From contig CM077651.1 of the NCBI GenBank assembly GCA_039707465.1, positions 16,658,019 through 16,722,018 on the forward strand: a stretch of DNA of 64,000 nucleotides, written 5' to 3'. Made by a program: the position numbers and the translations under genes. Origin of the DNA: Rhabdophis nuchalis (lineage: Eukaryota; Chordata; Lepidosauria; Squamata; Natricidae). The notes beneath the pieces were generated by a model. The model searched no databases. It saw nothing but the letters and a program-made list of their open reading frames with translations, and was not told the DNA's origin. The stretch's first letter is position 1. Every line of letters begins with the position of its first letter. This document shows positions 10,673 to 22,437 of this stretch, in pieces.

Positions 10673-11482
10673 TTCTTTGTCAAACAAAGAGCTTCTTTGT
10701 TTTGAAATTGGACCATTGTGTTCCATTAGGTGTTCATTTTAGAAGATCATAAACCAGCTACTTCTTTCTCTTGTTCTCTATTCACTCCCTCCCTTCATTC
10801 CTCCCTACCTTCTGTTATATGAACAGATTCGTCAGATCTAATAAGCACTTTTGCATAAGCACCATCCCATAAACATTTCAGTTAACTTCACTTTCATTTG
10901 TGCAATGTTCACCAACGACTATAATTTTAAAGGAATGTGGTCAAAGTCCGTGCCAGGTGTCAAAAGGGTAAGTGGAAAGCTAACCAGCATATTTCTGAAA
11001 AGGAGCATCAGAGGAGCTTCTCATATCTATATGTGTTTGCAGGGTCAAAGCAATTATGAGAGCAAGGCTATTGGGGAAAAAAAATATCTGTCACTTCAGC
11101 CCGACTAAAAATATTATATGTGAAGGCCACAATTGTTCTTTAAAAAAAAAAAAAGCAAAGCAGCACTGAAGGTTGTCTCAGGCAGCACTTTTACTGCAAC
11201 ACATTTACTACATAACAATGAGCAAGAACAAGGACGCCTAGCCTGTGAGACAGAGACAGGGAAAGAGGATAGTGTTTGATTCACTAGTCAACACATTTCT
11301 CCTTTTCCTTCCCATTTTAGGAGCAAATCCCACCCATTCATATTAGCCCTTTAACAAGGAAAAAAAGAGGCAATTGACTCTGGGAATTGTTGAAGGACAA
11401 CTCTACTTGCTCTTCATCCTAGAGGTTTTCCCAAAGAATAACATAGATTTGTACTATTATGAATAATGCGTAATCTTTATTT
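10673..11482. other. Unassigned sequence
   Basis: No gene or repeat was recognised. Confidence 0.45.
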
Positions 11483-11664
11483 GATCCAACATGAGTTGGT
11501 CACCGGGGCCAGAGGTTTAGTCTTCCGAGCTTTAGGACTTGTACTGGAGCCCATCCTCAGGGATCTTCTCTCTACCAGCATGTGTGGTAGAGTAAAATTC
11601 CCTGAGGATGGATTGCAGCAGAAATCCAAAAGCTCTGGTCCCAGTTATTGACCTGGATTGGATC
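11483..11664. mobile_element. Palindromic retroelement end, family P2 (two hammerhead-like cores)
   Basis: An inverted repeat starting 'gatccaac' and ending 'ggattggatc'. CTGAGGA occurs at 11602-11608 on plus and at 11560-11554 on minus, each followed by a short stem-loop and an AAA(A)GCTC segment. The plus copy has a GGATT/AATCC stem. A second copy is at 37435-37615. Probably a Penelope-like terminal repeat (inference). Confidence 0.6.
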
Positions 11665-11799
11665 CCACAACATTATCTGGGGACACATATATTTGCCTTC
11701 ATTTGTAAACTTTATTTGAGCACCACTATGTTGTGTGCAGAATTGGAAGTACGTTGTGTGTGGAATGACTACTTTTATTTATTTGTCCTTATATTTGCA

Positions 11800-12142
11800 A
11801 GGGATGGGGCGGCTCAGTGGCTAAGATGCTGAGCTTGTTGATCAGAAAGGTTAGCAGTTTGGTGGTTCGAATCCCTAGCACCGTGTAACACAGGTAACTC
11901 CCGTTACTTGTCCCAGCTTCTGCCAACCTAGCAGTTTGTAAGCATGTAAAAATGCAAGTAGAAAAATAGGGACCACTTAAGTGGGAAGGTAACAGCATTC
12001 TGTGCACCTTTAGTCATGCTGGCCAAATGACCATGGAGACATCTTCAAACAGCGCTGGCTCTTCGGCTTTGAAACGGAGATGACCACCGCCCCCTAGAGC
12101 CAGAAACAACTAGCACATATCTGCGAGTGGAACCTTTACTTT
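11800..12142 (+). mobile_element. tRNA-derived SINE, full length, TSD atatttgca
   Basis: The head has an A box (ggctcagtggctaagatgc) and a perfect B box (ggttcgaatcc, about 11862). The body has 'gtcccagcttctgccaacc', 'agcattctgtgcacc', 'ccccctagagcc' and the end 'aacctttac'. The 9-bp TSD atatttgca is at 11791-11799 and 12143-12151. This is not a functional tRNA gene. Confidence 0.9.
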
Positions 12143-13359
12143 ATATTTGCATATTCTAACATTCCCAAGCTACATTATATATCTGCTGAGAAAGACCATA
12201 GAACCTGTAATTTAAATGTGAATCAAAAGAGAGAGAGAGAGAGAAGTACTTTAAAATGTGCCAAGGTTTCCTCACTGCTAATTTAACATTTCTCTCCCAG
12301 TTTATGATAGGCCTGGGGTTATAGCAGACTTCAGTCCATTCCTATAAATAGCAAATTAGGAAGTGATGCAAGCACTAGAAATATTTTCTTCTCTCCCATC
12401 TGCTTCCCATTCATAACACTGGAATTCCATGCTCAGCACCTGAATTAACATTTCTGCACAACTGTGAAAACTACCCAATGATGTAGTGCAGATCAACAAC
12501 ACTAATAATGCTGGGAAGATTTAAGGTTGGTTAATCAATTAATGGCCCCAAATCCCTTGATCTATATGTACCTCAATGTGGCTGCCCCATCTTAGCAGCA
12601 CATTACTGGATCTGTAAATGATTTCACGAAAGTACTGAGACATAAAAGGCAAGATCCATCAATATCTTTACGGTGTCTTTCTAAAATAAATTCTAAACAT
12701 ATTTTCTTTCTTTCTTTTAGCTTTGATGTTGAAACTTCTGAACAGAAGATATCTCCAAACATTTTGAGAACCAAACTTTAATGAAGACAAAACAAGTGTG
12801 GTGCATTTTCAGGCACTTTTTATTTTTATTTTTCAATCTGCATTGCTTGTCTTTGAGTATTGATGGAGATTTGGACAACTTTCCCATTACAACTGCACAT
12901 ATTTGACTTGGAACTGCTCATTTCATGCAGGACCACACATTAGGAAAAGCTTTGATGTATCTTCTACCTTCAAAGGATACGTGATCCTACTGATCCAAAC
13001 ATTTCAACAGTCGAACGATGCTAGATTGCACTTTTAATACGTGATCTACAGTAACTAATTAGTCAATGCAGGATTCTCATCTCTTGAACTGCAACTCAGC
13101 TTGTAGTTAGCAATTCTCAAGTGCTCTCGAATTCAAGGGTTCTTAGATTTAAATTTGTCTGCTTTAATAACAATCCAATAGAAAATTAATAAAATAAGGC
13201 ACATTGTATATCGATGTGCATAACCTAAAGCCCGCCTCCTCTAATTTGCATGCAAAGGCAAGGTCCTTCTCTTCATTTTGAAAGGAATGAAAAAATGTGT
13301 GAATAAATTATGCAAACATTTTAGTGACCATATTCTTCATGGGATCTTCTTCCACAAGG
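12143..13359. other. Unassigned sequence
   Basis: No gene or repeat was recognised apart from a short (GA)n at about 12230. Confidence 0.45.
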
Positions 13360-13373
13360 ATACTCCCTTTTAT

Positions 13374-13722
13374 TGGGATGTGGTGGCTCAGTGGCTAAGA
13401 TGCTGAGCTTGTCAGTCAGGAGGTCGACAGTTCAGCGGTTCAAATCCCTAGTGTCATGTAAGAGTGAGCTCCCATTACTTGTCCCAGCTTCTGCCAAATT
13501 AGCAGTTTAAAAGGATGTAAACATGCAAGTAGAAAAATAGGATGGCTCTTTGATGGGAGGATAACAGCATTCCGTGTGCCTTCAGCATTTAGTCATGCTG
13601 GCCACATGACCACGGAGATGTCTTTGGATAGTGCTGGCTCTTAGGCTTTGAAATAGACATGAGCACTGCCCCCTAGAGTCAGGAATGACTAGTACGTATG
13701 TGCGAGGGAAACCTTTATCTTT
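13374..13722 (+). mobile_element. tRNA-derived SINE, full length, 14-bp TSD
   Basis: Same family as 11800-12142, with A box (ggctcagtggctaagatgc), B box (ggttcaaatcc) and end 'aacctttatcttt'. The TSD atactcccttttat is at 13360-13373 and 13723-13736, a perfect match, which indicates LINE-mediated insertion. Confidence 0.92.
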
Positions 13723-14063
13723 ATACTCCCTTTTATGATCCTGCAATCCCTTAATTCAGGGTAGAGTGGGGGCAACTGGATGAAGCTGAGAGTGTACTGA
13801 CCAGATATCCTTTCTGGCAGCACACAGAGTTCACAACAAATATATATATATATATATAATTTGTACTCTAGGAGAGAAATATGCCACTACCTAAAGTGGA
13901 ACTCTCAATATTCTGAGTGGGAAGCCAGCATCTTCATCAGCAGGCCATGCTCATAGCTTCTTCTATCACTTAACTAAATTTTGATTTCAGCAGACTTTTG
14001 ATCTACTGAGCTACTCTATTGTTAGGGACTGGACCTATTTAAATGATTCTTAATATAATATTG

Positions 14064-15226
14064 GAGGAACATGATGGCTAAGACACTGAGCTTGCCAATC
14101 ACAAAAGGTCAGCAATTTGGCGGTTCGAATCCCTAGTGCCGTGTAACAGAGTGAGCTCCCATTACTTGTCCCAGCTTGTGCCAACCTAGCAGTTCGAAAA
14201 CACATAAAAAGTGCAAGTAGAAAAATAGGAACCATCTTTGGTGGGAAGGTAACAGCATTCTGTGCACCTTCAGCACTTAGTCATGCCAGCCACATGACCA
14301 CGGAGATGTCTTTGGAAAGTCATCATCATCATCATCAAATTTAATTTGTAGACCGCTCCCTCTCCCCACAGGGACTCGGGGCGGTGCACAGGGAAAGTAA
14401 AAACAATAAATATACAAATATAAATACATAATATAAAAACAAATTAAATCTATTCCTGTGCTAAAACCCGTTAAACTAAAATACCCAGTAGCTATAAATA
14501 AGTTTAAAACCCCATAGAAAGAGAGACTAGCCTAGGCCGGCCAAGCGGAAAAAGTGTGTTTTTAATTTCAGACGGAAGGAGCGGAGGTCCGTAGTCGTTC
14601 TAATATCGGGGGGAAGGTCGTTCCAGAGGGCCGGGCCCGCCACAGAGAGAGCCCTTCCCCTGGGCGTCGCCCGCTGACACAGTCTAGTGGACGGCACCCG
14701 GAGAAGTCCCTCTCTGTGGGAGCGAATCGGCCGTGAGGATGTATGAGGCAGGATCCGATCCCGCAGGTAGCTAGGTCTTGAGCCATGGAGCGCTTTAAAG
14801 ATGATAATTAACACCTTGAAGCGCACCCGGAAGATGACAGGTAGCCAGTGCAGCTCGCGCAAGAGCGGTGTTACATGGGTAAACCTGGCGGTTCCCATAA
14901 TTGCTCGCGCGGCTGCGTTCTGGACTAGCTAATTGCTCGCGCGGCTGCGTTCTGGACTAGCTGAAGTCTCCGGGTGCACCTCAAGGGGAGCCCCATGTAG
15001 AGAGAGTTACAATAGTCCAGTCGGGATGTCACGAGCGCATGAGTGACTGTGTGAAGGGCGTCCCGATCCAATAGGGGGCGCAATTGGCGAACCAGGCGAA
15101 CCTGGTAAAACGCCCTCCTGGCCACGGCTGTGCTGACTCTTCAGCTTTGAAACGGAGATGAGCACAGCCCCCTAGAGTCAGGAATGACTAGCACATATGT
15201 ATGAGGGGAACTTTTATCTTTACCTT
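14064..15226 (+). mobile_element. tRNA-derived SINE interrupted by an L2 LINE
   Basis: The 5' part (14064-14318) has the head and B box (ggttcgaatcc) and the 3' part (15126-15226) the 'ccccctagagtcaggaatga' end. An L2 lies between. The outer TSD is taatataatattg (14051-14063) and taatatgatattg (15227-15239), 12/13. Confidence 0.9.
14319..15125 (-). mobile_element. L2-clade LINE 3' end, 5'-truncated
   Basis: The minus strand encodes the late RT region (frame 15125-14925, ending SRLDYCNSLYMGLPLRCTRR then LQLVQNAAARAIS) followed by the C-terminus (frame 14898-14527, with HWLPV, FKALHG, RAL-SVAGPALWNDLPP and LKTHFF). The two frames are separated by a 32-bp tandem duplication (14899-14930 and 14931-14962) that shifts the reading. 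The 3' UTR runs to a (GAT)n tail at 14319. Residues known from L2 elements are the basis of the call. Confidence 0.85.
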
Positions 15227-15389
15227 TAATATGATATTGAATTTTCAATTGCACTTCCTTTATTGTGTCTTTAATCCATGAAAAAGTTAATTAGATTTAT
15301 TGAAATAAATGTTAGCAATTAAAATCAGGGTGGAGTCATAAGTATAGGTTATCACATGGATGGAGGACAATAACTGTACCTAATGGGAT

Positions 15390-15587
15390 CAGGGGTGGGT
15401 TCCGGGAGCCACTACTGCCAGTTCGCTCAGGGACATGCTGCACAATACAACAAAACTTGCTCTGCACATGTGCAGAAGCAAAAAAACAAGATGGTGGCAC
15501 CTACGGCTCCTATGGTGATGCTTGGAGAACCGGTTCAGGGGCGTGGCAGGCCTAGTTTGCTGCTGAACTGGTAGGAACCCACCTCTT
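15390..15587. mobile_element. Non-autonomous hAT-type element
   Basis: Ends are caggggtgggttcc and ggaacccacctctt, with internal 'gagaaccggttc' and 'gaactggtagg'. The flanks aatgggat and aatggatc are similar but not identical. Confidence 0.7.
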
Positions 15588-16049
15588 AATGGATCCTATC
15601 TGGCAAGATTGAAATGGTGGTACCTGAAACTGTTGGCAATAACATCATAACACCATTGTCACTAAGGAGATACCGTTTTGTCTGCATTGCCTTGTCTCTA
15701 TTGCTATCAAAGAATACCAGCAGTTCTAATAGTTTCTTTCCTTTCCTCCTGTATCTTTCCTCATGCAATGAACTTGACATGACTGGATTGTAGCACATGC
15801 TAACTCCATCCTGTGAGTATGTTTGTGCACATATACGTTAACCTTGTTGAAATATATTTTAAAACCTACATAACATATTAATATTTGCATTGTTGAAGAT
15901 AAATTGATCTTTGTGGATCAACACTTCTGTTTTTTGCATGGATTAGATAGCAAACTGAATAATCCCTGACAGGTCATTTACACTGATATTAGCAATAGAT
16001 TTATTATTATTATTTTGGTTTACTGCACAGTCAGTCAGTCAGACTAGAT
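15588..16049. other. Unassigned sequence
   Basis: No gene or repeat was recognised. Confidence 0.4.
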
Positions 16050-16184
16050 CAGGGGTGTCCAAACTTGGGAACTTTAAGACTTGTGGACTTCAACTCCCAG
16101 AATTCCCCAGCCAGCTATGCTGGCTGGGGAATTCTGGGAGTTGAAGTCCACAAGTCTTAAAGTTCCCAAGTTTGGACACCCCTG
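16050..16184. mobile_element. Palindromic hAT-type MITE, 135 bp, TSD gactagat
   Basis: A near-perfect palindrome with ends CAGGGGTGTCC/GGACACCCCTG. The TSD gactagat at 16042-16049 and 16185-16192 is perfect. Confidence 0.96.
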
Positions 16185-16370
16185 GACTAGATTGTACATT
16201 TTTGCCCACTTAGCAAGTCCTTCCAAAGAACCTGCAATAGGCAAATGTGGACGTCTGATGGTGTTGCGGTATGTAAGCTATTTTAATATTTTGACTATTG
16301 ATAATTTAAGGGTCCAATTTAAGATATTCCACACCACAAGTAGCCCTCAACTTTCAACGTTCCTTTAATG

Positions 16371-16707
16371 CAGTGCTTCTCAATTATTTTCTGTCATGCC
16401 CCCCCTAGGAAGAAGAAAACGTTTCGCGCCCCCCGCGCGACTGAAAATAGTATCATTTGTCTATAAAATTGTTATAAGTACACCTCTGCATAACACTGTA
16501 TCCTTATTAACGTATAAGAGAATAAAAAAAGAAAGAAATGTGGATCAATTTACAACAAAGAATAGCTTTATTAACTGTAGCAGAAAAGATTTAAAGTGCA
16601 TTAGAAATTTAAAAAAAATTAAATCCTTTGCCGAGGTCAAACGCGCCCCCCTTTACGGAGCCTCGCGCCCCCCCTGGGGGGCCCGCCCCACTATTTGAGA
16701 AGCACTG
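16371..16707. mobile_element. Non-autonomous hAT-type element, TSD ctttaatg
   Basis: The ends are cagtgcttctcaa and ttgagaagcactg. The TSD ctttaatg at 16363-16370 and 16708-16715 is perfect. Both ends are C-rich (gccccccc, cgcgcc) and the centre is AT-rich. No transposase frame. Confidence 0.93.
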
Positions 16708-17443
16708 CTTTAATGACTGTTTGAAGCTATAATAACAGGAAAAAAGTGACTTACGGCCATTTTTCACGTAGCCGTTGCAGCATCTCCAAGTCTACCTATA
16801 TGGAATGAATGGTAATCATAACATGAAAGTGAGGAGTAGACACCATATCCATAGTCACAATGTGTGATCTCCATGAAGGGGGCACAATTAATTTGGATAA
16901 AGCCTAAATGCTAAGACTTAGCGAGATAATGCAAACAGAGTGTCATTTACAGTAGCGAGAACAATGAAACTTGTCCAGCATTGAATCTGGGCTTCCATAA
17001 AACTTCAATCTTGACCTTAATCATCAAGACACCCATGAGAGAGAGGGGGGAGGGAGAGAGGGAGAAAGTGGGGTGACTGAAGCAATATAATGAAGAGAAG
17101 AAGTGAAGGAGAGGAAGATTTTTCAGCCTTACTTGCTCGACCTCGTGGTTTCACGGACTCACATTCTGAGGAGATCAGTAATGATATTTTCATAACTGCC
17201 TTAGTCAGTTGATTGGTTTAATAACTGATTTGTTAATGGCCTCTGAGTTATTTTTTATATTGATATTTCATCATCATCGAAGACACCGTGTGATCATGTT
17301 AGAAAAGGACAACATGTTCTCTTATTACCACATCTTCTTTTTAGAATAATTACTTTCACCTTTAGCTGAAATTCTTGTCTCCATTGGGCTATTATTATTA
17401 TTCCAATTTCTTTCCATCACAGGACTGTCGTTGTGGGTAAAAT
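16708..17443. other. Unassigned sequence
   Basis: No gene or repeat was recognised. A short purine-rich (GA/GGGA) run lies at 17040-17075. Confidence 0.4.
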
Positions 17444-17878
17444 AGGAGTAGGGATTTTGGAGGTCTTCTACTCCAATCCTCTGCTCAAGTAGGTGACCCT
17501 ATACCATTCCAGGCAAGTGGCTGTCCAATCTCTTTTTAAAGTGATGGACCACTCACAACTTCTGAAGGCAAACTGTTCCATTGGTTCATCGTTCTTACTA
17601 TTAGATAATGTCTCCTTAGTTCTATGTTGCTTCTCTCCTCGGTTAATTTCCCCCTCATTGTTTCTCAACGTACCTTCTGATGCTTCAAAAAATAGGCTGA
17701 CCTCCTCTTCTTTGTGGCCTTGGAAATACTGGAACACTGCTATGCTGTCACCCCTAGTGACATTTTTTTTCACTATACTAGACAAACCCAATTCCTGGCA
17801 CTGTTCTTTATATGTTTTAGCCTCCAGGCTCATAATCATCTTTGTTGCTCTTCTCTGTACTCTTTCCAGAAACACTGA
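17444..17878 (-). mobile_element. CR1 LINE 3' end
   Basis: A minus-strand frame (17875-17468) reads [11 protein letters not shown], then YKEQCQELGLSS and the 'RGDSIAVFQYF' region, but leaves the CR1 frame after about residue 70 through a frameshift. The 3' UTR 'ggaggtcttcta' follows. It is 5'-truncated. Confidence 0.88.
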
Positions 17879-19334
17879 TTTTCATTACAGAGTCAGAGAA
17901 TTGTATCACATCGGACTTTGAGAAGGAAGAACACTATTTTTTTTCTAACCCTTTTCTGCTCCAGAGCCTGTGTTAGATCAGGCTATTCCCAGAATAACTC
18001 AGAAACAGTGATCATTTTTCAAAAGACTTGATCCTGTCCTGATATAGAATACTTGGCCTTTACACACCCTTGTATTCCCATTTCTGATGTCGTTGAGGTG
18101 GTTGCAATAGGATTTGGTGTTAGATTCCCAATTTAAAGTGAAGGGAGTGACCCAAATCCAAGGTTAACTTGTTTCAAAGGCTTGAAACATAAAGGTCAAA
18201 AAAAAATAATGAAATGGAAAATCTAGAAGGAGGTAAAAAAGAAATATCGACGGACTCCATTTCTCCAAAGCGTTCAGCACAGCCTGCTGCGTTTCACCTC
18301 TTCCGTTCTCCTCTTTGGAGGATTTTAAATTCCAAATTAACTCCCTGCAATTAAATTAATAATGTAAGAGTTGTATATTTGCAAGTTAATAATATGTTTT
18401 CATACATATATTTAGGGTCAGCCCTTCGACTAAATGAAATATTGTTCCATTGTAATAAGAAGAAAAGGAAAGAAGTAATTAAATTTCTTCCAGTCCGCAG
18501 TCTGACATTGGAATGCCAATAGAAACAAGGATTCAGATTCTGACTTATTATACATTATTGATTGCATTTCCCTGTTATGCGTCTATGCCTGTTTTCATAT
18601 GCAGGATTTTTTTTTAATCTTTGAAACAGAAATATTATTGAATGCTCTCCTACCTCAAAGCATGATTGTTCACTGTATTTTTTAAAACTCTGATACATAT
18701 CTGAGAAACAGGAAAAGTTCCAGAATATAATTGAAAGGCAAATTATTTATAGAGAATTTTATTAACTATTTGATGAGTCCTTCGCTGGCAGTTTTTACTG
18801 CTGTTGTTGACTTAGATCAATGGTGAGCAATTTCTCCAAGGGTCTGCTTATGATAGATGGATAGGAAACCAAAATTGAGTAGAATAAGAATAAAAAGGTA
18901 CTTCTATTTGGGCCTTGAGTCCTCTTTCCTTTTATTAATAAAATAGGCATTTAATGTGCTATTTTCCTTTGTTCCATTTTCTAATTTTAGTAACCAAATC
19001 AAGGCAAGTTTGTTGATATTTAACAATGTTATAAATAAATTTGATATTAGAAGCAGAAACTTGGTTTCCTACTGTTTGAGTTTAAAATGGAAAATTTCCA
19101 ATGATGGAAAGGAAAAGTTCAAGCAATAATAATTTTCTAAAAATCAGAGTTGAGCAGATTCTGTTACAGGTACAGAATGTGAATGGCCAAGAGCACTGTA
19201 ATGCTTTGTTGTTTTGATTATGGTCCATTGAGTCAACCCTTATTCCTGTTGACCTGAGAACAAATCTCGGCTGTTATATTAGGAATATTTTTGGGACAAA
19301 AAATATCACAAATATAACAAAGGCAGCGAAAAAA
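17879..19334. other. Unassigned AT-rich sequence
   Basis: No gene or repeat was recognised in 1.45 kb. Confidence 0.5.
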
Positions 19335-19457
19335 TAGCTTTCTGCCTGGATGGTCTCCTGTGGTGAGCCAAAAGACAGAAAAGGGAATCATTTCTGCTCC
19401 CTCCTTTAATTGGGGCTTACCAGGGTGTTGTGACATATCTATCTCTATCTCTCTATC

Positions 19458-19519
<62 letters not shown>

Positions 19520-19690
19520 ATCTATCTATGTTGCATTTGTGCTGATAAATAAATAAATAAAGGGAGACTAGTATAGATCTATTTCAAGCTATTTAGTTCT
19601 CATCAGCTAGCCATACCCTTACTGGGATTAGAACTTGGGCTATTTACATGTCAGGCAGTTGCCTTAGCCACTAAGCCACAAGCTCTACTT
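19335..19690 (-). mobile_element. SINE-like repeat with internal (CTAT)n
   Basis: On the minus strand a tRNA-like head (gtggcttagtggctaaggc, B-box-like 'agttctaatccc', 19680-19620) is followed by a (TTTA)n-containing part, an (ATAG)n tract (19529-19436), and 'ccccaattaaaggaggga' to 'gaccatccaggcag'. The last part recurs at 19860-19970, so this is one repeat family with a variable internal microsatellite. Confidence 0.6.
19436..19529. repeat. (CTAT)n microsatellite
   Basis: About 20 CTAT units, imperfect at the left end (CTCTAT). It lies inside the SINE-like repeat. Confidence 0.95.
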
Positions 19691-19699
19691 CCTTATCAG

Positions 19700-19721
19700 C
19701 GGAGCCAGGGAAATAAGTCAG

Positions 19722-19768
<47 letters not shown>

Positions 19769-20072
19769 TTATGTGTGTGTGTGTTAGTTTTATGAGCTGA
19801 TCAATAAATAAATAAAACTAACACACATATCTAAAAAAAATCACACAACAGAACTCATTGCTTTCTGTCTAGATGGTCTCTGGTGATGAGCCGAAAGGCA
19901 GAAAAGGAAACAGTATGTCTCCTCCCTTAATTGGGGCCCCTAACAGGATGCTGTGGAAACAATTGCATATATATATATAATTGAATATATGTTAGTTTTA
20001 TGAGCTGATCAATAAATTTAAATTTGAGAGACCAAGACAATTATCTAATTGAATATATATATATACATTCTG
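19700..20072 (-). mobile_element. Second copy of the same SINE-like repeat, rearranged
   Basis: It holds (TC)n(AC)n at 19722-19768, a foldback with arms 'gttagttttat' and 'ataaaactaac' (about 19783-19820), the 'gatggtctctggtgatgag' segment shared with 19335-19440, and (AT)n where the first copy has (CTAT)n. The tRNA-like head is missing. Confidence 0.55.
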
Positions 20073-20081
20073 CCTAAGGTA

Positions 20082-20402
20082 CAGTGGTGGGTTGCTCTTA
20101 CCGTTGCTACCAGTACACTGATCGCAGTCTGTCCATGCATGCACCTGACATGCACTGAGCATGTGCCTGATGTGTGCTGCACACACATGTGTAATCCACC
20201 ACCCCTGCAACACCCAGCTACTTGTCGGGGTGCGTGTCGGCTCCGCACGCTGTGCGCACATGCGCAGTGTGCCTTTGGGCATAAAGAAGCTATAGAACAT
20301 GGGCGAGCGGATGGACCAAATGAGCCACCGTACTGGTACACTCTCAGCTGCTCCAAGTCACTACCTGTACGGCGGTACCAGTCAGGACCAGCAGCACTAC
20401 TG
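20082..20402. mobile_element. Non-autonomous hAT-type element, TSD ctaaggta
   Basis: It begins cagtggtgggttgc and ends 'ccagcagcactactg'. The TSD ctaaggta at 20074-20081 and 20403-20410 is perfect. It is rich in TGCATGCAC-type and CpG sequence. Open frames on both strands are incidental. Confidence 0.9.
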
Positions 20403-20866
20403 CTAAGGTACTACCAAAATTTACAATCATCTGCTTTTTAATCCAGTTCCTTTAACCACTACAGCAATATAATTAAGAACTGCGGTTTTAAGGTTAGTCA
20501 AAACTACTTCAAATACTACTTCCTTAATCAATATCCTGATCATTATAGAACACAAAAGACTCAGGCAATTTATAGATCACAGTGTATTTTTGGCTTGATA
20601 CAAAGTTTTGTATTTGTTTCGATTACTTGATTACTTATTTGGCTTTATCACCTGCCCTATCATCTACACTTAAAGAAAATTCAATAGCTCTTCATAAAGC
20701 TGCAAGGCCTGAAGCAATGCTGGCAAGGACAAATGAAGCCCTTTTAAAATATCAATTCATTTATCATATACGTACTTCCTTCCTTATTACAAAGCATAAT
20801 AACAAATATAAAGCTGACAATACAAATTCCATTGGCCTTCCTGCTTCAAGTTTTCATGATGTACAT
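20403..20866. other. Unassigned sequence
   Basis: An open frame of 107 codons (20582-20905 plus) has no recognisable features and runs into the next transposon. I see nothing else. Confidence 0.4.
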
Positions 20867-21042
20867 CAGTGGTGGGTTTCAAATTTTTTAGAACCTACTC
20901 TGTAGGTGTTGCCTATTTTGTGGGCGTGGCTTGGCAGCCATGTGACAGGGTGGGAGTGGCCACCTTTTAAAATGTGGTGAAACTCATTTAACAATGCTCT
21001 TGCTTAGCAACCAAAATTTTGGACTTAATTGTGATGATAAAT

Positions 21043-21112
<70 letters not shown>

Positions 21113-21261
21113 TTTCCTTTCCTTTCCTTCCCGTTGGGTCACTGGCAGCGGCGGGCCAGATTTACTTCCAGGTACGCCGGTGGAACCCCCTCTCACCGGT
21201 TCTCTAAATTTCACCAACCGGCTCTCGCGAGTAGGTGCAAGCCTGCAGAAACCCACCACTG
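20867..21261 (+). mobile_element. Non-autonomous hAT-type element carrying (TTCT)n
   Basis: The ends are cagtggtgggtttc and gaaacccaccactg. Flanks are atgtacat (20859-20866) and atatacat (21262-21269), 7/8. A long TTCT/TTCC tract (about 21042-21130) is part of the element: copies at 49645-50069 and 55919-56350 have the same tract at the same place. The left part contains 'ttgcttagcaacc', shared with the 59862-60224 family. Confidence 0.92.
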
Positions 21262-21430
21262 ATATACATATGCCAGTATTGACTGTCAGACTGTAATATG
21301 TTTCTTATAATGCATAAATAAACAGATACTTCACACCATCTGTTAATATGTTCTTCATATACAACATTTGAAAGATGAAATGCCTGTGCACATTGAACAT
21401 TTCAATGCTATCATACAACCATGATATTAA

Positions 21431-21478
21431 GTAAGTAGGTAAGTTTATTACTGTAACCACAGGCCATAACATATGGGA
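21431..21478 (-). mobile_element. 48-bp insertion with 12-bp TSD
   Basis: The 12-mer ccatgatattaa stands on both sides (21419-21430 and 21479-21490). The insert begins with GTAAGTAGGTAAG, which may be the reverse of a LINE tail. I read it as an extremely short target-primed insertion. Confidence 0.65.
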
Positions 21479-21529
21479 CCATGATATTAAACTTTTTAAA
21501 AATCCCAAGAATCCATGAATTCATGTAAC

Positions 21530-21600
21530 CAGTTTAGTTTAGTTTACTTTATTGTCATTGCACCTCGTACAATGAAATCAAATGCCATCATCAGTGTACA
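21530..21600 (-). mobile_element. Probable LINE 3' end fragment
   Basis: The minus strand reads 'gtgcaatgacaataaagta' and then (AACTA) units, a polyadenylation-type end seen in non-LTR elements. No coding part remains. Confidence 0.35.
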
Positions 21601-21619
21601 TTATACATAAGAAAACTAT

Positions 21620-22384
21620 GACGTGGGAAAAAATATGGGTCAGAAACATGAAATTTACACAAGCACAAAATTTAAGAGAAATTTTTTATAAAATGTTTTA
21701 TAGATGGCACCTAGATCCTAAAAAATTATCGTGTATGTACCCAACTGAAATGTTGGAGATGTGAAAGTGAAGATGCTACCTATTATCATATATGGTAGAC
21801 ATGTAAGAAAATCAAAGCATTTTGGATAAAAATATGGTGGATTATGCAGAATATTTTGAAAAAGAGGATCAAGTTTCCCCCACAGTTGTTTTTGTTAGGT
21901 ATAATAACAGATTGTACGGTTATAGAGTCTAAACTGATATTAAATTTAATAACTGCAGCTAGACTTTTGGTGGCGCAATACTGGAAGAAGGAAGATTTGC
22001 TGACTATTGAAGAGTGGACATTAAAAGTAGTCAATCTAGCGGAAATGGCAAAAATCTCAGCATACTTGAAAGATAATTTTCAAGAAAGATATTTACTGGA
22101 ATGGGAAAGATGGATTGAATATATTCAAAACAAATATAAGACTAACAAGTTTAAAATAGCTTATGAATGAATGGAAGTGGAATGTATTTATATTTATATA
22201 TAATTGAAAAAAGGAGAGTTAAAGGGTTAAGAGAGGGATTGGGAATTACAGATAGTTAGCTAATGTTAGCAAATGATTGCTAGATGTTATATCCTGTATC
22301 TTGCTCTGGGAAGTCAGGGAGGGGGTTGGGGGGAGGGAGGGAAATATTTGTAAAATGACAAAATGAATAAAACTTGTTCAAATC
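21620..22384 (+). mobile_element. LINE-1 ORF2 C-terminus, 5'-truncated, TSD agaaaactat
   Basis: The translation gives TWEKIWVRNM, then a FYKMFYRWHLDPKK segment and, after a 1-bp shift near 21750, CWRCESED (the cysteine motif of L1 ORF2), HIW, a stop in place of Trp, KIKAFW, and an open stretch 21844-22170 ending NKFKIAYE. A G-rich purine tract (about 22305-22350) follows in the 3' UTR, as is usual for L1, then AATAAAA. The TSD agaaaactat is at 21610-21619 and 22385-22394. The copy is dead. Confidence 0.9.
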
Positions 22385-22437
22385 AGAAAACTATAAAAAT
22401 GAAACAAAAACATACTTCCTTCACATTCTATACAACT

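Noticed and set aside
10030..10752. A 240-codon Ser/Leu/Pro frame
   Set aside because: It is the polypyrimidine tract read in one frame. All frames in this strand are free of stops because stop codons need purines.
11811..11875. tRNA gene from A and B boxes
   Set aside because: It is the head of a SINE with a body, a 3' end and a TSD. The same head occurs in other copies and the cloverleaf is degenerate.
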